Shown here: one piece after another, positions 7,363-15,916 of the stretch
Layout: each line of letters opens with the position of its first letter
How positions within the stretch are numbered: position 1 is the stretch's first letter
Assembly (NCBI GenBank): GCA_049647485.1
Contig: JBARXT010000249.1
Location: 1-40,861 of the forward strand
DNA length: 40,861 nucleotides
Source: 62-47 sp049647485
GTDB taxonomy: Bacteria; Pseudomonadota; Alphaproteobacteria; Rhizobiales; Xanthobacteraceae
Direction of reading: 5' to 3'
Made by a program: the position numbers and the translations under genes
Notes under the pieces: generated by a model
The model's database searches: none
Told to the model about the DNA's origin: nothing
What the model saw: the letters and a program-made list of their open reading frames with translations, nothing else

Positions 7363-10300
7363 ATGCTGCACGATTGGGGCGTGATCGCCGCCGCGTTCTG
7401 CTACATCGGATTTCTGTTTGCGGTGGCCTATTACGGCGACCGGCCATCACGACGCCCTCGCGGCAACGGGGCCGGCCTGATCTATCCGCTGTCGCTCGCG
7501 ATCTACTGCACCTCGTGGACATTCTTCGGATCGGTCGGCTTCGCGACACGCAACAGCTTCGACTTCCTGGCGATCTACATCGGCCCGGTGATCATGATCG
7601 CGTTCTGCACGCCGCTGTTGCGGCGCGTGATCGAACTGGCGAAATCGCAGAACATCACCTCCACCGCCGACTTCATCGCGGCGCGCTACGGCAAGAGCCA
7701 GGCGGTGGCAGCGACGGTTGCGATCATCGCCATCATCGGCTCGGTCCCCTACATCGCCTTGCAACTGAAGGCCGTCGGCTCCTCGCTCGAAACCATCATG
7801 GGCGAAGACCACGCCATCACCAGTGTTCCGATCGTCGGCGACATCGCACTCATCGTGACACTGGCGATGGCGACCTTCGCGGTGCTATTCGGCACCCGGC
7901 AATCCGACGCCACCGAACACCAGCACGGCCTGATGCTGGCGGTCGCGACCGAGTCCATCGTCAAGCTCGTCGCTTTCATCGCCGCCGGCGCTTTCGTCAC
8001 GTTCTGGATGTTCGGCCCGATCGAGCTTTTCGAACGCGCGATGAAGACGCCGGAAGCCGTGCGGGCCATGACCTACACGCCCTCAATCGGCAATTTCCTG
8101 ACGATGGTGCTGTTGTCGTTCTTCGCCATCATTTTCTTGCCGCGCCAGTTTCACGTCAGCGTGGTGGAGAACTCCAATCTCGAAGAAGTTGAGCGCGCGC
8201 GCTGGCTGTTTCCACTCTATCTCGTTGCGATCAACCTGTTCGTCATTCCGATCGCGCTGGCAGGACTGGTATCGTTCCCGTTCGGATTGGTCGACAGCGA
8301 CATGTTCGTGCTGGCCCTGCCGGTCGAAGGCAAGGCGCCCCTGCTCGCCGTCATCGTCTTCATCGGCGGACTGTCGGCCGCAACCGCCATGGTCATCGTG
8401 GAATGCGTCGCGCTGGCGATCATGGTTTCCAACGATCTGCTCATTCCGCTGATCCTGCCGCGCAACCCGCAGATCGCCAACAAGGACTTCGGCAGGTTCG
8501 TGCTGAAGATCCGCCGCGTCGCGATCTTTGCCATCATGATCATGGCATATTTCTACTTCCGCGCGCTCGGCACCACGCAACTGGCGGCGATCGGCTTGTT
8601 GTCGTTCGCGGCCATCGCACAGTTGGCGCCATCGTTCCTTGGCGGCTTGATCTGGCGGCGCGGAACGGCACGCGGCGCCATCGGCGGCATGCTGGTCGGC
8701 TTCGCTGTGTGGACCTATACGCTGTTCCTGCCGAGTTTCATCGACGGCAGCACCGTCGGCATGCTGTTCATCCAGCACGGTCCATTCGGCATCGAGGCGC
8801 TGCGACCGCAAGCGCTGTTCGGCGCCGAACTGCCACCGCTGATGCATGGCGTGCTGTGGAGCCTGTCGCTCAACATCCTGGCCTATGTCGCATTCTCGCT
8901 GATGCGTCAGCCATCCTCGATCGAGCGGCTGCAGGCCGATCTGTTCGTACCGAGCGAGCTTGCGCCGATGGCGCCGACCTTCCGGCGCTGGCGTAGCACG
9001 GTGACGGTGCAGGACATCCATGGCACGGTGGCGCAGTATCTCGGCCCCGAACGTGCACGGCAATCGTTCGAAACCTTCGCCGCCAGCCGGCGCATCAATC
9101 TCGAACCGTCGGCGCCGGCGGAGTTCGAACTGCTGCAACACGCCGAACACCTGATCGCCTCATCGATCGGCGCGGCCTCGTCACGACTGGTGTTGTCGCT
9201 GCTGCTGCGAAAGCGCACGCTTTCCGCCAAGGCGGCGTTGAAGCTGCTCGACGATTCCCACGCCGCGCTTCACTTCAATCGCGAAATCCTCCAGACCGCG
9301 CTCAATCACGTGCGACAGGGCATTGCCGTTTTCGATCCTGACCTGCAACTGATCTGCTCCAACCATCAGTTCGGTGAGATCCTCGGCCTGCCGTCACATA
9401 TCGTCCAGATCGGGATTCCTCTCCGCGAGATTCTGGAATTTCTCGGTGCCAGTAACACTTCAGCCGTTTCCGATCCTGAAACCTTCACGCAGATCCGGCT
9501 GGTGACCTGGACGACCGAAGGCGAGCCCTATCTCGAACGAATGCCGAACCGGCAGATCGTCATCGAGGTCCGTGCCAACCGAATGCCCGACGGCGGCCTT
9601 GTCATCACCTTCTCCGATGTTACGCCGAGCTTCGAAGCCGCCGAAGCCCTCGAGCGCGCTAACGCGACCCTGGAACGTCGGGTGCGGATGCGCACGGAAG
9701 AATTGACGCGGCTCAATTCTGAACTGGCGCAAGCCAAGAGCGTCGCGGAAGACGCCAATCTCTCGAAGACGCGTTTTCTGGCGGCTGCGAGTCATGACAT
9801 TCTGCAACCACTCAACGCCGCGCGCCTTTACGTCACAAGTCTGGTCGAACGGCAAAGTGCCGGCGAAGACGCGCGACTCGTGGAGAACATCGACGATTCG
9901 CTCGAAGCCATCGAGGAGATCCTCGGCGCACTGCTGGACATCTCCCGGCTCGATGCCGGCGCGATGACGCCATCGATCGGCAGCTTTCGGATCGGCGACC
10001 TGATGCGGTCGCTGGAAATTGAATTCACGCCGATTGCACGCGCCAAGGGGATCGAACTGACCTTCGTATCGTGCTCGCTGCCGGTGGAATCGGACCGCCT
10101 GATGCTTCGGCGCTTGCTGCAGAATCTGATTTCCAATGCGATCAAATACACTCTGCAAGGCCGCGTGCTGGTCGGCTGCCGAAGGCGTGGGGAGTCATTG
10201 CAGATCGTCATCAATGACACCGGCGTCGGCGTGCCGGCGATCAAGCGCAGCGAAATCTTCAAGGAGTTTCATCGGCTCGAGCAGGGCGCGCGGATCGCGC

Positions 10301-10869
10301 GCGGTCTCGGCCTCGGGCTGTCCATCGTCGAACGTCTGGCGCGGATGCTGAATCACGGTATCGCGCTCGATGCCAACAGCGCCGGAGGCACCGTGTTCTC
10401 GGTCACCGTACCGATCGCCAAGGCCGTGACAACTCACACCCCGGTGGTGACCAGCAGCACGCCAGTGGCGCGAAGCTCGATGAGCGGTGCATTGATCGTC
10501 TGCATCGAAAACGATCTCGCCATCCTCGACGGGATGAAAACCCTGCTGACGGCGTGGGACGCCGATGTGCTGGTCGCCGCCGATCCGGAAGCGGCCAGCG
10601 AAGCGATCGCCACGCGCGGCAACGAAATCACCGGCCTTCTGGTCGATTATCATCTCGATCGCGGCAACGGCATCGCCGCCATCCGCGAACTCCGCCGCAA
10701 ATACGGCCGCAGCATTCCGGCGATCCTGATCACCGCGGATCGTAGCCCGCATGTCCGCACTGCCGCGGCGCAGGAAAAAATCGCTGTGCTCAACAAACCG
10801 TTGAAACCCGCGTCGCTGCGGGCGTTGCTCGGACAATGGCGAACGCAACAGATGGCGGCCGCGGAATAA
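7363..10869 (+). CDS. Hybrid histidine kinase with SLC5 (PutP-like) sensor, CrbS/MxtR type
   Basis: An 1168-residue membrane sensor. Residues 1 to about 520 are a sodium/solute-symporter (SLC5) fold with about 13 hydrophobic segments. A STAC-like linker follows at about 540-630, then PAS at about 640-755 and a coiled coil. The histidine-kinase core has H811 in ASHDILQPLN, an N box (LLQNLISNAIKYT) and a G box (GLGLGLSIV). A C-terminal receiver follows with D1095 in LLVDYHLDRGNG and Lys in LNKPLKP. All catalytic residues are intact. This order matches CrbS of Vibrio and MxtR of Pseudomonas, which govern acetate and alcohol use; the match is by architecture, not a search. The frame is open to TTG 7249; ATG 7363, with GGGG just upstream, gives the normal start at the first membrane segment. 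It is convergent with a LuxR-type regulator. Confidence 0.93.
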   Translation: MLHDWGVIAAAFCYIGFLFAVAYYGDRPSRRPRGNGAGLIYPLSLAIYCTSWTFFGSVGFATRNSFDFLAIYIGPVIMIAFCTPLLRRVIELAKSQNITSTADFIAARYGKSQAVAATVAIIAIIGSVPYIALQLKAVGSSLETIMGEDHAITSVPIVGDIALIVTLAMATFAVLFGTRQSDATEHQHGLMLAVATESIVKLVAFIAAGAFVTFWMFGPIELFERAMKTPEAVRAMTYTPSIGNFLTMVLLSFFAIIFLPRQFHVSVVENSNLEEVERARWLFPLYLVAINLFVIPIALAGLVSFPFGLVDSDMFVLALPVEGKAPLLAVIVFIGGLSAATAMVIVECVALAIMVSNDLLIPLILPRNPQIANKDFGRFVLKIRRVAIFAIMIMAYFYFRALGTTQLAAIGLLSFAAIAQLAPSFLGGLIWRRGTARGAIGGMLVGFAVWTYTLFLPSFIDGSTVGMLFIQHGPFGIEALRPQALFGAELPPLMHGVLWSLSLNILAYVAFSLMRQPSSIERLQADLFVPSELAPMAPTFRRWRSTVTVQDIHGTVAQYLGPERARQSFETFAASRRINLEPSAPAEFELLQHAEHLIASSIGAASSRLVLSLLLRKRTLSAKAALKLLDDSHAALHFNREILQTALNHVRQGIAVFDPDLQLICSNHQFGEILGLPSHIVQIGIPLREILEFLGASNTSAVSDPETFTQIRLVTWTTEGEPYLERMPNRQIVIEVRANRMPDGGLVITFSDVTPSFEAAEALERANATLERRVRMRTEELTRLNSELAQAKSVAEDANLSKTRFLAAASHDILQPLNAARLYVTSLVERQSAGEDARLVENIDDSLEAIEEILGALLDISRLDAGAMTPSIGSFRIGDLMRSLEIEFTPIARAKGIELTFVSCSLPVESDRLMLRRLLQNLISNAIKYTLQGRVLVGCRRRGESLQIVINDTGVGVPAIKRSEIFKEFHRLEQGARIARGLGLGLSIVERLARMLNHGIALDANSAGGTVFSVTVPIAKAVTTHTPVVTSSTPVARSSMSGALIVCIENDLAILDGMKTLLTAWDADVLVAADPEAASEAIATRGNEITGLLVDYHLDRGNGIAAIRELRRKYGRSIPAILITADRSPHVRTAAAQEKIAVLNKPLKPASLRALLGQWRTQQMAAAE

Positions 10870-10900
10870 CAGCGTTTACCCGAGAAATTTGGAAGAAGCG

Positions 10901-11578
10901 TCAGCGCGACGCGACGTCGCCCGAGCGCCACTGTCCGCCGGAAATCTTCGCGGCGGCGATCACCGCCTGAGTGCGACTTTCGACCCCGAGTTTTTGCAGG
11001 ATCGCCGAGACGTGCGCCTTGATGGTTGCTTCCGACACGCCAAGCTCATAGGCGATCTGCTTGTTCAGCAGGCCTTCCGACAACATCATCAACACGCGAA
11101 CCTGCTGTGGCGTCAGCGTCACCAATCGGTCGCGCAGCCGCGTCATCTCCGGATCGGCGGCTGCGGCCAGATCGACGTCCGGTGGAATCCAGACATCGCC
11201 GGCCATCACCTTCACCAGCGCGTCGCGCAACGTCTCGACCCCGAACCGTTTCGGAATGAATCCCGACGCGCCGAACTCCAGCGAGCTTCGGATGGTTGCC
11301 AAATCGTCGCTCGCGGACACGATCACCACCGGGATCGCCGGATACTGCGCCCGCAAATAGATCAATCCGGAAAAACCGCTGATGCCCGGCATCGACAGGT
11401 CGAGGAGCACCATATCGACTTCGGAATTGTTGCCGAGCAGTGCGGTTAGTTCTTCAAACGAGCCTGCTTCGTCGATCTGCACCGATGCAACTACGCTTGC
11501 GACGGCTTGTCGCAGCGCATCACGAAACATCGGATGATCGTCGGCAATGACGAGATGAGTACTGGCGATTGCGTTCAT
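10901..11578 (-). CDS. LuxR-family response regulator, CrbR/ErdR type
   Basis: A 225-residue NarL-type regulator. The receiver has acidic residues in IADDHPMFRDAL, phospho-acceptor D60 in MVLLDLSMPGISGF and K110 in GFIPKRF. The C-terminal LuxR helix-turn-helix is at about residues 155-215 (LTPQQVRVLMMLSEG, VSEATIKAHVSAILQKLGV). Its stop lies 31 nt from that of the SLC5 hybrid kinase, in convergent orientation. In CrbS/CrbR and MxtR/ErdR systems the partner is exactly this type, and it activates acetyl-CoA synthetase. Pairing here is inferred from adjacency and architecture. ATG 11578 is the only plausible start but has no clear ribosome-binding site. The target gene acs is not in the window. 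Confidence 0.92.
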   Translation of the reverse strand: MNAIASTHLVIADDHPMFRDALRQAVASVVASVQIDEAGSFEELTALLGNNSEVDMVLLDLSMPGISGFSGLIYLRAQYPAIPVVIVSASDDLATIRSSLEFGASGFIPKRFGVETLRDALVKVMAGDVWIPPDVDLAAAADPEMTRLRDRLVTLTPQQVRVLMMLSEGLLNKQIAYELGVSEATIKAHVSAILQKLGVESRTQAVIAAAKISGGQWRSGDVASR

Positions 11579-11791
11579 TCAGACTATGGTCAATGAGTTG
11601 AGCGGCCGGTTGGGCACGAGTCCGCAAGCGGATCACTAGCCGATACTCACCCGGATCGATGACTTCATGCAAGCGGCCTGTTCCATTTCGATGCAAGGGA
11701 GTTAACGCGCGTCGGCAAATCGCCCCGCGCCTCGGCGACGGCCGGCCGAAAATATCCGCGGAAGCGCGCATTTATCGCGCACGTGATCTCC

Positions 11792-12217
11792 TCAACGGCG
11801 ATTGCCCACGACTTGCAGCACAACCTCGCGCCGATGCGGCCTGCGACGATGCTCGATCAGATAGATCGCCTGCCAGGTGCCGAGCGCCAGTCGTCCGCCC
11901 AGTACCGGAACCTGGAGCGACACCGACGTCAGCATCGTGCGAATGTGCGCGGGCATGTCATCGGGACCTTCGGTATCGTGGGTCCAGCCGCCGTCCTCGG
12001 GCGCCAGCCGATCCAGCGCGGTGGCGAGATCGATCCGCACCGAAGGATCGGAATTTTCCTGAATCGTCAGCGACGCCGACGTGTGGCGGCAAAACAGTGT
12101 CAGCAATCCCTCGCCGGCACCGGCCTCATCGACGAAGACCTGTGCCTCCGGAGTCAGATCGACAAACCCCTGCCCGCGGGTCGACACCGTCAAGATCGTC
12201 GAAGTCAATATATCCAT
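11792..12217 (-). CDS. YjbQ/UPF0047 family protein
   Basis: A 141-residue protein of the secondary thiamine-phosphate synthase / UPF0047 family. The conserved core is clear: FCRHTSASLTIQEN, a GWTHDTEGPDDMPAHI segment with the conserved histidines, and a C-terminal RLALGTWQAIYLIEHR. E. coli YjbQ has weak thiamine-phosphate synthase activity, but the biological role is unknown. The frame continues upstream to 12319. ATG 12217 (MDILTSTILTV) is the family start, with AGGTG just upstream, and the longer N-terminus is unlike the family. It is followed by 213 bp with no gene before the LuxR regulator's start. Confidence 0.9.
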   Translation of the reverse strand: MDILTSTILTVSTRGQGFVDLTPEAQVFVDEAGAGEGLLTLFCRHTSASLTIQENSDPSVRIDLATALDRLAPEDGGWTHDTEGPDDMPAHIRTMLTSVSLQVPVLGGRLALGTWQAIYLIEHRRRPHRREVVLQVVGNRR

Positions 12218-12258
12218 GGTCACCTGTCGACGACGGCCGCCGGAAGACACGCATGGCA

Positions 12259-12822
12259 TCAGATCTTGCCAGCGACATCCTTCTGCATGCGATCCGCCAT
12301 CTCGACGAGGCGCCGCCATGCACGCTCGAGGAAACTCATCGCCCGCTCGATATCGCGATCGCTTGGCAGTGTCAGTTCGAGCTTTCGCTGGGAGTCGGCG
12401 CTCTTTGACGAATCGTTGGGCGCATCCTTGCGCAGCGAATCGGCCTTCGGCAGCGCGTCCTCGATTTTCCCGGTCGACGAATCATGCTGCGCTAGTTGTT
12501 CGCGCAGCGCCGCGTTGTCCTTCTGCAGTCGCCCGATTTCGGTATCGAGCGCTTCCCGCTCGTCTGGCATCGCGTAGCAGGCCCAGCCGATCCGCTTGTT
12601 GTTGCAGGTCGACATCATCCCGGTGCGGGTGTCGAGCCGCAACACGCCATCGGCCACCGGCGCAAGCGTATAGCGGCCATTCTCTGGGTCCGGCAGCGAT
12701 TGCGCATGGGCGGTTACCGGCGCGACCAGGGCGCTGCAGAGCAGCATGGACAACAGCAACGCGGCTCCGCCAAAGGCGAAGCCGACCGATACGCTTCGAT
12801 GCTTGATGCCCATGATCGCCAT
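12259..12822 (-). CDS. Exported coiled-coil protein of unknown function
   Basis: I do not recognise this 187-residue protein. It starts with a basic segment and a hydrophobic signal sequence (FGGAALLLSMLLCSALVA) ending near AHAQ, so it is probably periplasmic. A short region with two cysteines follows (MMSTCNNKRIGWACYAMPDE). A heptad-like helix comes next (LDTEIGRLQKDNAALREQL), then a Ser/Asp/Lys-rich linker and a basic C-terminal helix (RAMSFLERAWRRLVEMADRM). ATG 12822 has GGAGA 7 nt upstream. The longer frame would need a TTG at 12840 with no such site. It is co-directional with the YjbQ gene, 41 bp apart, so the two may be co-transcribed. Confidence 0.75.
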   Translation of the reverse strand: MAIMGIKHRSVSVGFAFGGAALLLSMLLCSALVAPVTAHAQSLPDPENGRYTLAPVADGVLRLDTRTGMMSTCNNKRIGWACYAMPDEREALDTEIGRLQKDNAALREQLAQHDSSTGKIEDALPKADSLRKDAPNDSSKSADSQRKLELTLPSDRDIERAMSFLERAWRRLVEMADRMQKDVAGKI

Positions 12823-12862
12823 GCACGTTCTCCGCTTCAATCAGACGCGTGCCGAAGGCCCA

Positions 12863-13486
12863 TCAAGGTTTCGACCGATAAGCCGCACGCCCGGATTTCA
12901 ACGCATCCGCCAGCAATTCGATCCGGTCCTGCCCCCAGAACACTTCACCGTCGAGCACATAAGCCGGCGAACCGAACACATCAGCCGCCAGCGCATCCTG
13001 CCGATTTTGCTCATAGACGGCACTCACCGCATCGCTAGCCGAGCGCTCCACCAACGCGCCGCCCGGCAATCCCGTTTCGTCCGCCAATCGACGCACCACG
13101 TCGGCATCGGCGAGATCAAGTTGGTCTTCCCAGACCGCCGCGTAGACCCGGCGCAAAAAGTCGTCCGGATCGCGCCCGGCGGCAGCCGCGGCGATCACCA
13201 CGCCATCGGCCAGCCGCGCGTTGAACGGCCAGTGCTCGGGCTGCAAATGAAAATTCAGGCCGCGTTTGTCGCGCCAACGCTGCAATTCCACCATCCGATA
13301 GCGTTGCCGCACCGGATGGCGCTTCATCAGGGGCAGGCCGCCGGTTTCGGAAAACAGGTCGATCAACACCACCGGTTTATAATTTACCGTGAGATCATAA
13401 GCGCTTACCAGATCGCGGAAGAGCTTGTGGCCGATATAGGCCCAAGGCGACTGAAACGAAAAATAGTAGTCGATCGGACGTGACAT
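12863..13486 (-). CDS. 2-hydroxychromene-2-carboxylate isomerase (DsbA-fold, GST kappa-like)
   Basis: A 207-residue thioredoxin-fold protein of the HCCA isomerase/GST-kappa family. The N-terminal YYFSFQSPWAYIG carries the active-site serine S13 (SPWAY). Basic substrate-side segments include RHPVRQRYRMVELQRW. The C-terminal GSPAYVLDGEVFWGQDRI holds the cis-proline loop of DsbA folds and the family's FWGQDR signature. HCCA isomerases act in naphthalene-type aromatic degradation with glutathione, but many homologues lie outside such pathways, and no aromatic catabolic gene is nearby. ATG 13486 (MSRPIDYYF) has GGAG upstream and is chosen over the open frame reaching 13561. Confidence 0.9.
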   Translation of the reverse strand: MSRPIDYYFSFQSPWAYIGHKLFRDLVSAYDLTVNYKPVVLIDLFSETGGLPLMKRHPVRQRYRMVELQRWRDKRGLNFHLQPEHWPFNARLADGVVIAAAAAGRDPDDFLRRVYAAVWEDQLDLADADVVRRLADETGLPGGALVERSASDAVSAVYEQNRQDALAADVFGSPAYVLDGEVFWGQDRIELLADALKSGRAAYRSKP

Positions 13487-13678
13487 GCTTGCTCCGGCGA
13501 AACAGGGTGAGGCACCGCATCCCCATCCCAACAGAGCCGTCGGAGCGGAACAAGAGGACATTCCGCACAGCTCGACCCCAACTGTGCCGGCACTCCGCTG
13601 CGGCGATCTCGCGCATCATCTTCAATCCGCTCGAATAAATATCGAAAAATCAACGCGCTAACAGACTTTTCGGCAATC

Positions 13679-13707
13679 TTGACTTGGTGCGATGCCGTCA
13701 GTATGGT
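13679..13707 (+). promoter_or_regulatory. Sigma70-like promoter of the atp (F0) operon
   Basis: TTGACT (13679-13684), a 17-bp spacer and TATGGT (13702-13707). It lies about 70 bp before the atpI start, in an otherwise gene-free 291-bp gap (13487-13777). Confidence 0.6.
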
Positions 13708-13777
13708 CCGCGCGGATTTTAAGGGTTGTGGGGCGCGTTTTTCCTTCATTTTGACCTCCTTTCGGGTGTCGACAGCC

Positions 13778-14188
13778 ATGGCGAACGGCACACAGCACGG
13801 TGGATCAAATCATGACGGGGCATCCGGCAAACCGCTCCCTGACGATGCTGCGCTTTCCGCAAGACTTGGACGTCTCGATCAACGGTTATCCTCGCTGAAG
13901 GACACCCGGAAATCCGAGACGGACATTGGCGAACGGCAAAACCAAGACGCGTCGGCCCGGGCTTCGGCGCTGGCTCGCGGGTTTCGCCTGTCGTCCGAGC
14001 TGGTTGCGGGAGTTGCTGTCGGTGCGGCCATCGGCTGGGGGTTTGACTATCTACTATCGACCTCGCCGTGGGGTCTCATCATATTTTTCCTCCTCGGCTT
14101 TGCCGCTGGAGTGATCAATCTGATGCGGGTCGCAGGCGTGGTTCCCGATGTGCAAGATCGGGTAAAGGGTCCCTCGCGGGACCAGTGA
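13778..14188 (+). CDS. atpI: ATP synthase subunit I (AtpI)
   Basis: A 136-residue membrane protein heading the F0 operon, thought to help assemble the c-ring. A charged soluble N-terminal half is followed by two transmembrane helices, at about residues 70-92 (ELVAGVAVGAAIGWGFDYLL) and 97-119 (WGLIIFFLLGFAAGVINLM). These carry the glycine-rich pattern of the AtpI/AtpQ family. The frame is open back to 13679, but that would place the start inside the promoter. ATG 13778 (MANGTQHGG) is preferred although its ribosome-binding site is weak. The atpB start lies 78 bp downstream of its stop. Confidence 0.9.
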   Translation: MANGTQHGGSNHDGASGKPLPDDAALSARLGRLDQRLSSLKDTRKSETDIGERQNQDASARASALARGFRLSSELVAGVAVGAAIGWGFDYLLSTSPWGLIIFFLLGFAAGVINLMRVAGVVPDVQDRVKGPSRDQ

Positions 14189-14266
14189 CTTTCAAGCGCC
14201 GGCGCGGCTGGCGATGTTCAAATGCCAGCGGAGCTGGCGGACGATGACGAGAGAGCGGCCGGCGAT

Positions 14267-15013
14267 ATGGATCCGATCCATCAATTCGAGATCAAGAACC
14301 TTTTCACGATCGGCAACTTCGGCGGCCATGAGATCGCGTTCACCAACTCCGCCGCCTATATGGTGCTGGCTGTGGTGCTGACCGCGGCCCTGATGCTGGG
14401 CGGCACCGCCGGCCGTCGGCTGGTGCCGAACCGTATGCAGTCGATGGCGGAGCTGAGCTACGAATTCATCGCCGACATGCTGCGCTCGACCGCCGGCGAA
14501 CACGGGATGAAGTTCTTCCCGCTTGTGTTCACCATTTTCATGTTCGTTTTCGTTTCGAACATGGTCGGCATTATTCCCTACACCTTCACCGTCTCCAGCC
14601 ACATCATCGTTACCGTGGCGCTGGCGCTGCTGGTGTTCTTCACCGTCATCATTTATGGCCTCTACAAGAACGGCCTGAAGTTCTTCAAGCTATTCGTCCC
14701 GCACGGCATTCCGATGGTCATCCTGCCACTGGTGGTGGCCATCGAGATCATTTCGTTCCTGTCGCGACCGGTGTCGCACAGCGTTCGTCTGTTTGCCAAC
14801 ATGCTCGCGGGTCACATCACGCTGAAGGTGTTTGCCAGCTTCATCACGATGCTGGGCGCGCTCGGCATCGCCGGCATCGCCGGCGCGGTGCTGCCGCTGG
14901 CGCTAACCATCGCACTGACCGCGCTCGAACTGCTGGTCGCCGCGCTGCAAGCCTACGTCTTCGCCATCCTCACCTGCATCTATCTCAACGATGCAATCCA
15001 TCCGGGCCATTAA
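14267..15013 (+). CDS. atpB: ATP synthase F0 subunit a
   Basis: A 248-residue subunit a, which provides the proton half-channels beside the c-ring. It has five to six hydrophobic segments and the essential arginine R174 in SRPVSHSVRLFANMLAGH. The C-terminal helix LELLVAALQAYVFAILTCIY contains the conserved Glu and Gln. The frame is open to ATG 14222, but MDPIHQFEI at 14267 is the start typical of related alphaproteobacteria. Neither start has a strong ribosome-binding site. As usual in alphaproteobacteria, the F1 genes (atpHAGDC) are not adjacent. Confidence 0.96.
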   Translation: MDPIHQFEIKNLFTIGNFGGHEIAFTNSAAYMVLAVVLTAALMLGGTAGRRLVPNRMQSMAELSYEFIADMLRSTAGEHGMKFFPLVFTIFMFVFVSNMVGIIPYTFTVSSHIIVTVALALLVFFTVIIYGLYKNGLKFFKLFVPHGIPMVILPLVVAIEIISFLSRPVSHSVRLFANMLAGHITLKVFASFITMLGALGIAGIAGAVLPLALTIALTALELLVAALQAYVFAILTCIYLNDAIHPGH

Positions 15014-15061
15014 GGCTCGCGTTTTCCAAGCAACCTCAAGCAAACACACGAAGGAGCTACT

Positions 15062-15289
15062 ATGGACCCGATCGCCGCTAAGTACATTGGAGCCGGCATC
15101 GCCTGCATCGGCATGGGTGGCGCCGGCGCCGGCGTCGGCATCATTTTTGGTAACTACCTTGCCGCCGCGGTGCGCAACCCGTCCGCTGCGCAGGGCCAGT
15201 TCGCGAACCTGATCTTCGGCTTCGCCGTGACCGAAGCGCTCGGCATTTTCTCGCTGCTGATCGCGCTGCTGCTGCTGTTCGCACTGTAA
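15062..15289 (+). CDS. atpE: ATP synthase F0 subunit c
   Basis: A 75-residue proteolipid of two transmembrane helices joined by the polar loop RNPSAAQGQ, forming the rotor ring. The proton-carrying carboxylate is E58 in FAVTEALGIF. The first helix has the packed-glycine motif GMGGAGAGVG needed for tight ring packing. The ribosome-binding site GAAGGAG lies 6-7 nt before ATG 15062, the strongest in this operon. That fits the need for many c subunits per complex. Confidence 0.97.
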   Translation: MDPIAAKYIGAGIACIGMGGAGAGVGIIFGNYLAAAVRNPSAAQGQFANLIFGFAVTEALGIFSLLIALLLLFAL

Positions 15290-15357
15290 GCTTTACTTGA
15301 TGCGGTCGTTCGCCGGCCCCCGCGCGGGGCCGGGAATTGCCTGAGCTGGAGGCGCCC

Positions 15358-15912
15358 GTGGCGTCACAACATGGCCATTCGAGCGGCACGTCCGCTCACA
15401 CCACGGCAGACGGCGGCAAACCGCCGTTTCCGCCGTTCGAGTCGCACACCTTCGCCTCGCAGTTGGTGTGGCTCGTCGTTTCATTCGTCGTTCTCTACGT
15501 CATCGTCTCGCGGCTCGCTCTGCCGCGCGTCGGCGGTATCCTGGCCGCTCGCCAGAAGGCCATCGCGGACGATCTCGCCGCCGCGCAGAAGCTGCGCGAC
15601 GAGTCGGACAATGCGTTGAAGGCCTACGAAACCGAACTCGCCAATGCCCGCAACAAGGCTCAGGCGATCGGCGCGGAAACCCGCGACAAGCTGAACGCGC
15701 AGTCCGAACAGGAACGCAGGACGCTGGAAGACCGCCTCGCCATCAAGCTGGCGGAAGCGGAAAAGACCATCGCAGGCACCCGCGCCGCCGCCATGAGCAA
15801 TGTGCGCGAGATCGCCTCCGATGCTGCGACCACCATCGTGCATCAACTGACTGGCGTGCAGCCCGACACCAAGGCGGTCGAAACTGCCGTCGACGCATCC
15901 TTGAGAGGATAA
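15358..15912 (+). CDS. atpF': ATP synthase F0 subunit b' (GTG start)
   Basis: A 184-residue peripheral-stalk subunit of the divergent b' type found in alphaproteobacteria, cyanobacteria and chloroplasts. A His/Pro-rich N-terminal extension precedes one transmembrane helix at about residues 42-62 (FASQLVWLVVSFVVLYVIV). A long charged coiled coil follows to about residue 160, with short Ala/Glu/Lys heptads. I place the start at GTG 15358, because GGAGG at 15348-15352 is 5 nt upstream. A TTG at 15337 in the same frame has no such site, and no in-frame ATG precedes the membrane helix. It pairs with subunit b, encoded 4 bp downstream. Confidence 0.93.
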   Translation: MASQHGHSSGTSAHTTADGGKPPFPPFESHTFASQLVWLVVSFVVLYVIVSRLALPRVGGILAARQKAIADDLAAAQKLRDESDNALKAYETELANARNKAQAIGAETRDKLNAQSEQERRTLEDRLAIKLAEAEKTIAGTRAAAMSNVREIASDAATTIVHQLTGVQPDTKAVETAVDASLRG

Positions 15913-15916
15913 GACG

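Noticed and set aside
8083..9150. 355-residue minus-strand frame inside the hybrid kinase
   Set aside because: It is a shadow of the SLC5 domain and reads as low-complexity Arg/Gln/Asp repeats.
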